DNA from: Anaerolineae bacterium | GTDB lineage: Bacteria; Chloroflexota; Anaerolineae; JAFGEY01 | Reading direction: 5' to 3' | Length of the DNA stretch: 11,831 bases | NCBI GenBank assembly: GCA_016929205.1 | Contig: JAFGJF010000173.1 | Coordinates: forward strand, 1-11,831 | Part shown: piece by piece, positions 1-5,881 of the stretch | Numbering within the stretch: the first letter of the stretch is position 1 | Layout: every line of letters begins with the position of its first letter | Translations under genes and position numbers: made by a program | Notes under the pieces: generated by a model | What the model saw: only the letters and a program-made list of their open reading frames with translations | Told to the model about the DNA's origin: nothing | Databases searched by the model: none

Positions 1-3000
1 CCATCGCCCATAATTCGTGCGGAGGCGACCCCACCAGATAACCCGGCCAGTTGCTATATACTCGTACAGGAACACCAGGAGGTGCGCTGTCCGGGGCATT
101 AGTGCTCAATACCATTGTAGCCCCCGGAGCCAATGGTTCTGTCACGTACCATGCTTTACCCATTCGTGAAACTTGATGCCAGAGAACATTCGTGGCAATT
201 GGCTCGCGAGGATCGAGATACAAATCGACCCAAAAACCGCTTATCGTGTCCGGGCCGTTGTTGAGAATCGTCACACGTACCTCGTACCGGGTTTGATCCT
301 CGCCTGGCTTTTTATACTTGTGGCTGGTGATCTGGGTCACTTCCAAATCGCCCCTTGGATAATTTTTCAGAACAAGAGGCATATAGACAGCAAACCAGCG
401 GATCGTGACGCTAATGGTGTCTTCGAAATCATAGATGGGCAAAAGTGGAAAAGCCCTGATCTGTACAACACCCTCTTCTTCAGTGGACGTCAAGGTAATG
501 CTCGCCGTTCCGTTGATATCAGTTGTAGCCGTCCGGGTTATTGGATCGAATGTGACGCTGGGTCCTGAGACGCGTTCAAACACGATCCCGCATCCGGGCA
601 CGATATTGCCGTATGCATCGCGTACAACCGCACTCAGGATAGAATGATGTCCTTCCGGAACAATGGCGGTCGGATCTGCAGTGAGCGTGACCGTTGCCGG
701 TTCACCAGGGATGACGGTGATGATGATCTGTTCGGTCTCAATCCGACCCCTATCGATATAGGAAACAACGAGATACGCCTGACCGGTTTGAGTGCCCGTA
801 AAACCAAAGGTGTATTGTCCGGTCTTGTCGGTGGTTCCACTGGTGGGTGTCACGACACCGGCGCCGGTGCTGAGATGTGCCACGAATTCACTTGCCATCC
901 CCAAATTAGATATAGGATGCCCACCACAGTCTTCTACGGTAGCTGTGAGGGCAATGCTGTTTCCAGCCTGAACGGTAAGCGCCGACGCGGTCAGGGTGAT
1001 TGCTCCTGGGGCGCCAATCCCAAAAGTAATATAGGCTGTGGCGATGATCCCTCCCGCTATCTCGGCATGTATGGATGCGGTGCCCGATTGGGTCGATCTT
1101 GCGTAAACAACTGCCTGGCCGTTCGCATCGGCAGTCAGGGTCGTTGGCGGAACAAGTACAAAAATGCCTGAAGCGATGCTGAACGTCACGACCTGGCTGG
1201 GAACCGGGTTCTCAAATCGATCTTGTACGGTTGCCGTGATCGGCTGGTTCACGCACGATGCCATCTGTGATTCATACTGCAAAGCCACAGTCATCGGAGC
1301 ACCTGGCATAACTGTAAACAAGTTTGTTGTGGCAAAGATATCCGTGTCAGGCTGCCAGATCAGGCGAATCCAGTCGTCGACCATAGCCTGGGTGATGGAC
1401 AAGACCACGGTTGCATAGCCACCCAACATCGTAACGGTATCGGGCTGGAGCGTCCCGGTTCCATCGACGAGCAAGATGGTCCCGTTTTCCGCCCGGTGCT
1501 GTCCCAATGCGTCGACAGCCGTAATATGCAGCGTAAAATTGATACCGGCTTCGACATCGGCCAGGAAATTGGTCTCAAAATCCTCAAGTGGCCCGGCAAC
1601 GACATGTAGGGTCGTCGTGTCAGAATACGGCGAATTCCCTTGCGCGCTGATCGTCATCGTTCCCAAAACAGGCCCGCTAACCCTTGTGGTTGCCACGCCG
1701 TTTGCGTTTGCGTTCACAAAACGAGAAGGGTCGAACACGGCGCCGGTATACCCTGTCACCGTAAAGGTGACGGGCTGCCAGGCACATGGATTTCCAAACG
1801 CGTCGGTCATCGTTACCGTGAGCGTCGCTTGCACATTGTTCTCCACGTTAGCCGGGTTTACCGTCACCGTGATAAACCGCGGCGGCCCCGACGTAAACGA
1901 GACCACATTCGTGCCGAAAACGGCCGGATCGGATTGCAGTGTTGCCGTCACGGCAACGCCACCAATGAGCGTCGAAGAAATTTGGACGGTTGCCTCACCG
2001 GAGGCGTCGGTCGTCCCGGTCAGCGCGCTGATCCCGCCGCCGCCCAGGCCGGCCATAAAGGCAGCAAAGGTGATCACCTCACCTGCAACCGGGTTGCCAT
2101 ATTGATCGGCTGCCAAGGCAATCAGATTGGCGTTGACGGACACTTCTTGTGGGTTGGGGTCCATTGTGATCGTTACTTGAGAAGCAGCGCCGATCGTATA
2201 GGTCACCCAAGCCTGCCCCGAAACCGAGGAACAACCACGCGCAGCGACCGTGTCTACGATAACCGTCTTTTGGCCGACCAATGTCGAGGTCAATATCGCC
2301 GTCGCCATACCATTGCTGTCCAGCGCGGCCGTCGCCGGCACAATCCCGCCAGCGCCGAGACCGGCAGCATCAAACGTGACCGACGCCCAATCGACCTTGT
2401 TTCCATATTGATCCTCTACGTCAACCGTGACCACCGCCGGGTTGCCAACTTGGACTATATCCGGATTCACTACCACACTCACCGTGTACGGGCATCCTGC
2501 GACAAAGGTAATGTTGGTCGATCCAACGATGCCGCCTGCCGCCGTGACCTCAATGGTCGCCGGGCCGGTGACGGTTGAAGAAACATTCGAGGTCGCCTGG
2601 CCCATCGCGTCAAGCGGACTATTTACAGGATTTACCGTTCCAATAAGGCTGATGCTGAATGCGACAGTACCCGTATCCACCGGATTGTTGTATACGTCCA
2701 CTACTGTCGCGGTTGCCAGTTCGTTGATACCGACGGGGATGTTTACTTGACCGGTTGCGACGGTCACTGTATTGGGCGCTGCAGCGGTGATCGTAAAGGG
2801 ATTACTGTTGCTCGAAGGACTGGTGCCAACGACGATCGCCGTATTGGCACGCGCCAGCGTGATGCTGACGATCTCGCCGCTGACGATCCCGCCACTAAAC
2901 GACACCGTCGAAGGCCGCAGCGTATTTGGCGTGGTGTTGTCGGCAATATCTACCGTGTCGTTAAATCCACTCACCGTATTGTTGAACTGGTCTTCAGCGG

Positions 3001-4855
3001 TGATATCGACTGTGAAATTCACACCGGCTTGATGGTCGGCAATGGGCCCGATGACGTAATGATGGACTATGCCGGATGTAAACGTCACCAGTGCTGTATT
3101 TGAAATGGCCGGCATTCCGCTTACAGATGCGGTGACAACAAAGGTTCCGGCCATGTTTGAATTGATCGTGCTCGTTCCCTGACCATTCACGATCGAGACA
3201 GGTGTTGTTCCAAAAGTCGGTCCATTCGGGCTACGTGTCAGATCGACGGTATAATTGTCTCCGTTGTATACGAGGTTGCCGTATTGATCTACGAGGGTAA
3301 TGGCGATGTTTGATGCATTGCCAACGATCTGTTCATCCGGTGAAATGAGAATCGTGACCGTGTCCGCCTCGGCGGGGATCACCACGTTGGACAACGAGGA
3401 CGGTACGGCGCTGTTGGCTGCCGTCGACGTAATGGCCAATTGGTTGAGTATCGTTGTCGAGCCGTTAGCGGCGACCGGTGACGTGATGGCATCGGCCGCG
3501 AGTTCGATCGTGCCTACACTGCCTTCAGGCATCGAGTCCACAAACCAGCTATACGCGCTGCCATTCTGACTGTTAAACGTGGCATCGACTGTATCTGATG
3601 TCACGTTGGTCATGCCGGCGGGCAGCGTATCGGTAATGTACACTTTGCTCGTGATCGGAATATCGCTGTCGTTCGTAAAAACGATGGTGTACGTGATCCG
3701 CTCACCAGCCCGAACGGTTGGCGGCGTCGCCGATTTGGAGACGCGCACGGTCAATGCCTTGACGACTGTTTCCACGTCTCCCGTGCTGGCATATATGTTT
3801 TGATCGCAACCGATCTCGGCCTGGTTGACCAGGATGTCATTGTTGTTCAGATCGCTTCCGACACGAACCACAAGCTCGATCTGGCCCGATGCTCCCGGCG
3901 CCAGATCGCCAAGTGCAGTGTCCCAGACAATGACCGGGCCGATCGTGTCGGGTAACGGTGTGGCACTGACATAGGTCACGTCGGGGTCAAGCGTGTCGGT
4001 GACGACGATCCCCGTCGCCCCTACAGCGCCATTGTTGGTATAAACAATCGTATAAGTCAGTAACGCGCCTACACCGACCGTGATCGGGTCTGCTGTCTTG
4101 GCAATGCTCAATTGAGGGGACCGGACGGTGGTATCGACATCATTGAGGCCATCGTACACAAAACCGGGTTCTTGGGTCGCGACTGCATAATAGTCGTACT
4201 GATCGTTCGTGATAATGTACCCATTGGTCAGACCTTGCTGGACGCGCGCTTCGATCCAAAGGACGGCGCTTTTGCCCGGCCCCAATCCACTACCCGTGCC
4301 AACAAAGTCCCCGGTAAAAAAGAGTGCACCTGTGTTACCGGCAAGCGGGCCGTCAAACCAGAGAGCACCTCCGTTCTGAGAAGTGACGCCCGAACCTTCG
4401 TACGACAGTTCGGAAGGCAGAATTTCGGTCAAAAAGACCGTCGCGGTGATACTACCTGTGTTGGTGATGTGGATAAAATAGAGAACCGTTTCACCTACGC
4501 CGACAGGATCGGGGCCCGCACTTCTCGTGCCTACATCCGGCCCGTCATCTCGCTTGGAGAGCGTCAAGGTAATATTGGTACCGGCGTAAACGGGCGTGGG
4601 GCCCATCAACAAAGACAGTGCCTGATCGGTCCAACCGGTAATGCCCAAAGCCAAAGGCTCGGCCCATCTCACAGCCTGTGGCGCGTTCTCGAATGCTTGA
4701 TCAACGGCAGGGGCAAAAGACGGAGGTGCCCAGGGAACAAGCGAGAATAAAAGTGCCCAAACCAAGGCTACCAGGATCCTGTGCTTGAGCCACGTGCGTG
4801 CATCTCGTGCCCGACCTCGGATCTTGATGATGAACTGAGAAAAGCTGCTGGCCAT
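1..4855 (-). CDS. Large secreted surface protein with DUF11 and Ig-like (Big_1) repeats, C-terminus cut by window edge
   Basis: Reading from ATG at 4855-4853, the frame stays open for 1618 codons to position 2 with no stop, so the gene continues beyond the window. A ribosome binding site (GGGGAGGGAG) sits 5 nt upstream. The N-terminus is a long signal peptide: a basic stretch (residues 11-26), a hydrophobic core ILVALVWALLFSLVPW (27-42) and a likely AxA-type cut after SFA (about 48). DUF11-type domains follow near residues 85-230, 249-365 and 368-480, each with the T-Y-T-I-x-(Y/F)-T-N and (I/V)-T-D-T-L-P pattern. About ten Ig-like repeats of roughly 100 residues run from about 496 to 1485, most marked by D-x-(Y/F)-(G/N)-N-x-V. 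Then comes WFAVYMPLVLKNY (about 1487) and a CARDB-like domain from about 1500 (YEVRVTILNNGP). No enzymatic motif is visible. By family it is probably an adhesin, stalk or cell-envelope protein. The anchoring end is outside the window, so the attachment mode is unknown. Confidence 0.9.
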   Translation of the reverse strand, partial: MASSFSQFIIKIRGRARDARTWLKHRILVALVWALLFSLVPWAPPSFAPAVDQAFENAPQAVRWAEPLALGITGWTDQALSLLMGPTPVYAGTNITLTLSKRDDGPDVGTRSAGPDPVGVGETVLYFIHITNTGSITATVFLTEILPSELSYEGSGVTSQNGGALWFDGPLAGNTGALFFTGDFVGTGSGLGPGKSAVLWIEARVQQGLTNGYIITNDQYDYYAVATQEPGFVYDGLNDVDTTVRSPQLSIAKTADPITVGVGALLTYTIVYTNNGAVGATGIVVTDTLDPDVTYVSATPLPDTIGPVIVWDTALGDLAPGASGQIELVVRVGSDLNNNDILVNQAEIGCDQNIYASTGDVETVVKALTVRVSKSATPPTVRAGERITYTIVFTNDSDIPITSKVYITDTLPAGMTNVTSDTVDATFNSQNGSAYSWFVDSMPEGSVGTIELAADAITSPVAANGSTTILNQLAITSTAANSAVPSSLSNVVIPAEADTVTILISPDEQIVGNASNIAITLVDQYGNLVYNGDNYTVDLTRSPNGPTFGTTPVSIVNGQGTSTINSNMAGTFVVTASVSGMPAISNTALVTFTSGIVHHYVIGPIADHQAGVNFTVDITAEDQFNNTVSGFNDTVDIADNTTPNTLRPSTVSFSGGIVSGEIVSITLARANTAIVVGTSPSSNSNPFTITAAAPNTVTVATGQVNIPVGINELATATVVDVYNNPVDTGTVAFSISLIGTVNPVNSPLDAMGQATSNVSSTVTGPATIEVTAAGGIVGSTNITFVAGCPYTVSVVVNPDIVQVGNPAVVTVDVEDQYGNKVDWASVTFDAAGLGAGGIVPATAALDSNGMATAILTSTLVGQKTVIVDTVAARGCSSVSGQAWVTYTIGAASQVTITMDPNPQEVSVNANLIALAADQYGNPVAGEVITFAAFMAGLGGGGISALTGTTDASGEATVQISSTLIGGVAVTATLQSDPAVFGTNVVSFTSGPPRFITVTVNPANVENNVQATLTVTMTDAFGNPCAWQPVTFTVTGYTGAVFDPSRFVNANANGVATTRVSGPVLGTMTISAQGNSPYSDTTTLHVVAGPLEDFETNFLADVEAGINFTLHITAVDALGQHRAENGTILLVDGTGTLQPDTVTMLGGYATVVLSITQAMVDDWIRLIWQPDTDIFATTNLFTVMPGAPMTVALQYESQMASCVNQPITATVQDRFENPVPSQVVTFSIASGIFVLVPPTTLTADANGQAVVYARSTQSGTASIHAEIAGGIIATAYITFGIGAPGAITLTASALTVQAGNSIALTATVEDCGGHPISNLGMASEFVAHLSTGAGVVTPTSGTTDKTGQYTFGFTGTQTGQAYLVVSYIDRGRIETEQIIITVIPGEPATVTLTADPTAIVPEGHHSILSAVVRDAYGNIVPGCGIVFERVSGPSVTFDPITRTATTDINGTASITLTSTEEEGVVQIRAFPLLPIYDFEDTISVTIRWFAVYMPLVLKNYPRGDLEVTQITSHKYKKPGEDQTRYEVRVTILNNGPDTISGFWVDLYLDPREPIATNVLWHQVSRMGKAWYVTEPLAPGATMVLSTNAPDSAPPGVPVRVYSNWPGYLVGSPPHELWAM
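398..3370 (-). repeat. Array of about ten Ig-like (Big_1/invasin-type) repeat units inside the surface protein gene
   Basis: Ten segments of about 300 bp encode beta-sandwich-like units. Each begins with an alternating-hydrophobic strand such as VTITMDPNPQEV and carries, about 20-25 residues later, the hallmark loop: DQYGNLV, DQFNNTV, DVYNNPV, DQYGNKV, DQYGNPV, DAFGNPC, DALGQHR, DRFENPV, DCGGHPI and DAYGNIV, in protein order. The units are diverged in protein sequence. DNA similarity is limited to the loop: the antisense of GATCAATA(T/C)GG appears near 2097-2107, 2403-2413 and 3280-3289. Several units carry one or two Cys (for example near residues 786, 875, 1018, 1195, 1305 and 1425), which could form disulfides outside the cell. 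Divergence argues for an old array rather than a recently expanded one. Confidence 0.8.
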
Positions 4856-4860
4856 TACGA

Positions 4861-4870
4861 CTCCCTCCCC
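4861..4870 (-). promoter_or_regulatory. Ribosome binding site of the surface protein gene
   Basis: On the minus strand this reads GGGGAGGGAG, 5 nt before ATG at 4855. It is a strong purine-rich Shine-Dalgarno sequence and fixes the start. The kinase and TrmO genes use the same 5 nt spacing. Confidence 0.75.
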
Positions 4871-4873
4871 TTA

Positions 4874-4906
4874 TTCACGTACAACCGTGAACGACGTCAT
4901 TGTACG
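4874..4906 (-). promoter_or_regulatory. Two overlapping, mutually exclusive inverted repeats just upstream of the ribosome binding site
   Basis: Forward strand TTCACG (4874-4879) and CGTGAA (4886-4891) form a perfect 6 bp stem with a 6 nt loop. CGTACAA (4878-4884) and TTGTACG (4900-4906) form a perfect 7 bp stem with a 15 nt loop. The two share 4878-4891 and cannot form together. They lie in the 5' leader, 4 nt from the ribosome binding site. They could be alternative RNA folds controlling translation, or DNA operators. Function is inferred only from symmetry and position. Confidence 0.4.
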
Positions 4907-4915
4907 AAAAATGGC

Positions 4916-4940
4916 CTGTGACAACAATATATTATCACAG
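4916..4940. promoter_or_regulatory. Inverted repeat CTGTGA-N13-TCACAG, operator-like
   Basis: Perfect 6 bp arms separated by 13 nt of AT-rich sequence. The repeat overlaps the expected transcription start of the second candidate promoter (4939-4966). The half-sites resemble CRP/FNR-family half-sites (TGTGA/TCACA), but the spacer is 13 rather than 6, so a standard CRP site is not supported. It could be a repressor operator or a hairpin in the leader. Confidence 0.3.
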
Positions 4941-4966
4941 TATAGCCCCATCTCCCCCCATCTCAA
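4939..4966 (-). promoter_or_regulatory. Second candidate promoter for the surface protein gene (TTGAGA-16-TATACT)
   Basis: On the minus strand, TTGAGA (4966-4961) is followed after 16 nt by TATACT (4944-4939). The spacer is nearly all purine and, with the -35 end, contains GAGATGGGG twice in tandem, with GTGGGG just upstream. Each hexamer fits the sigma70 consensus at four or five of six positions. It lies about 100 bp downstream of the stronger promoter and would give a leader of about 75 nt. Confidence 0.4.
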
Positions 4967-5048
4967 AACCCCACTTTGAGCAATACAAATACGCGGTTGA
5001 TCCGAGTATCGCCAAGTTGCTCGTCCAAGATTGACTTTACGTAATCAT

Positions 5049-5077
5049 ATTATACAACATTTCGAACCTGACGTCAA
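5049..5077 (-). promoter_or_regulatory. Sigma70-type promoter for the surface protein gene (TTGACG-17-TATAAT)
   Basis: On the minus strand the -35 hexamer TTGACG (5077-5072) and a perfect -10 TATAAT (5054-5049) are separated by exactly 17 nt. Transcription would start near 5042, giving a leader of about 185 nt before ATG 4855. The promoter begins about 30 bp after the stop of the MBL-fold gene, so the surface protein is probably its own transcription unit. A further inverted repeat, GAGCAA (4978-4983) with TTGCTC (5017-5022), lies within this leader. The remaining non-coding DNA between 4856 and 5108 shows no gene. Confidence 0.75.
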
Positions 5078-5108
5078 CCACCGCATCAAAAAGCACAGTT
5101 GGCAATAT

Positions 5109-5738
5109 CTAGGTGCACTCTAACAAAACGACTTGTGTATCATCTGGCAGGTGTCCCGGACTGATCTTGAACGTCTCGCACGGTGATACATCATCTATAC
5201 CCATCGTTTTAAGAAATAGAGAGAGCGATGCCGGATCGTGGGCAAGTCTGGTCGTATCATAATGCATGGGAATAACGATATTGGGTTCGAGCAAGCTGAT
5301 TACGTCTTGTTCTGCAGACAACCGAGAGGGTTGGCTGTCCTCTATCGATACCAGGGCAAGGTTGACACCATTGAGGGCCTCAATCTGGCTTCGCGTGAGC
5401 AGATATCCCAATTCACCGAGGTGGCACACCGTAAATCGATCAAAATCGTATACAAAGACAACATGCTTGTGCCATTCTTGCCCTTGTTGAGCAAAGACAG
5501 GTACACCGGTAATAAAGATTCCTCCGACCTCATACTCACCTGGCGTTGTAAAGATGCGTGGCTCGCCACGCATCCCTTTAGGGCGCTCATTGGAGCCGGT
5601 CGTGTGGCTTTGTGTTACGACGTCAGCACGGACGCGAGGTAGGGCGTACTCGCTATCCCGGCCAAACGGATCTGTAATAATCGTCACCCCTTTTTCTCGA
5701 ATACGAAAACAAGCTTGCCCATACCATGTAATGTCCAC
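5109..5738 (-). CDS. UlaG-like metallo-beta-lactamase-fold protein with degenerate metal-binding motif
   Basis: The protein of about 209 residues matches the small UlaG-like branch of the MBL superfamily along its length: an ITWYGQACFRI start, GVTIITDPFG, a PGEYEV(G)GIFITGVP stretch, CHLGELG, EPNIVIPMHY and a C-terminal end in DDTQVVLLE. Active relatives are zinc or manganese hydrolases. Here the HxHxDH motif reads H45-T-T47-G-S49-N50, so only the first His remains. The GDLG Asp is Glu (E109), while H106 and H159 are kept. It may be catalytically dead or use a changed metal site. Three starts are possible: TTG 5771 (AAGGA 5 nt upstream), ATG 5741 (only 2 nt from AGGAG) and GTG 5738 (5 nt from AGGAG). 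GTG is chosen for spacing and family length. The gene follows the kinase by about 140 bp with no clear promoter or terminator between, so co-transcription is likely. Substrate is unknown. Confidence 0.85.
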   Translation of the reverse strand: MDITWYGQACFRIREKGVTIITDPFGRDSEYALPRVRADVVTQSHTTGSNERPKGMRGEPRIFTTPGEYEVGGIFITGVPVFAQQGQEWHKHVVFVYDFDRFTVCHLGELGYLLTRSQIEALNGVNLALVSIEDSQPSRLSAEQDVISLLEPNIVIPMHYDTTRLAHDPASLSLFLKTMGIDDVSPCETFKISPGHLPDDTQVVLLECT

Positions 5739-5743
5739 CATAT

Positions 5744-5748
5744 CTCCT
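5744..5748 (-). promoter_or_regulatory. Ribosome binding site deciding the start of the MBL-fold gene
   Basis: AGGAG on the minus strand lies 5 nt before GTG 5738 and only 2 nt before ATG 5741. It favours GTG, although a TTG at 5771 with AAGGA (5781-5777) at the same spacing cannot be excluded. Confidence 0.45.
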
Positions 5749-5881
5749 ACTGGTTGAATGCCGGTCCCCAAACGTTTCCTTGCTGCTTGTGTGAGTCAGG
5801 ACAGAAAATACCCCCGAAACGCCAAGTGTTCCGAAACGGAGGTGGTCTGAACCTATTTTGATCACTCCTCGAGTTGGAGGA

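Noticed and set aside
1640..2578. Plus-strand open frame of 312 codons opposite the surface protein gene
   Set aside because: Its product is rich in Arg, His and Cys with no domain-like pattern, and it lies antisense to a frame with a clear signal peptide and repeat domains. The other plus-strand frames between 173 and 4750 are rejected for the same reason.
398..3370. Regularly spaced repeats considered as a CRISPR array or recent tandem duplication
   Set aside because: The periodicity is about 300 bp at the protein level with strong divergence at DNA level, as expected for Ig-domain repeats. No short identical repeats with unique spacers exist.
5653..5865. Minus-strand 70-codon frame between kinase and MBL gene
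   Set aside because: It mostly overlaps the MBL gene in another frame and shows no family likeness or clear ribosome binding site.
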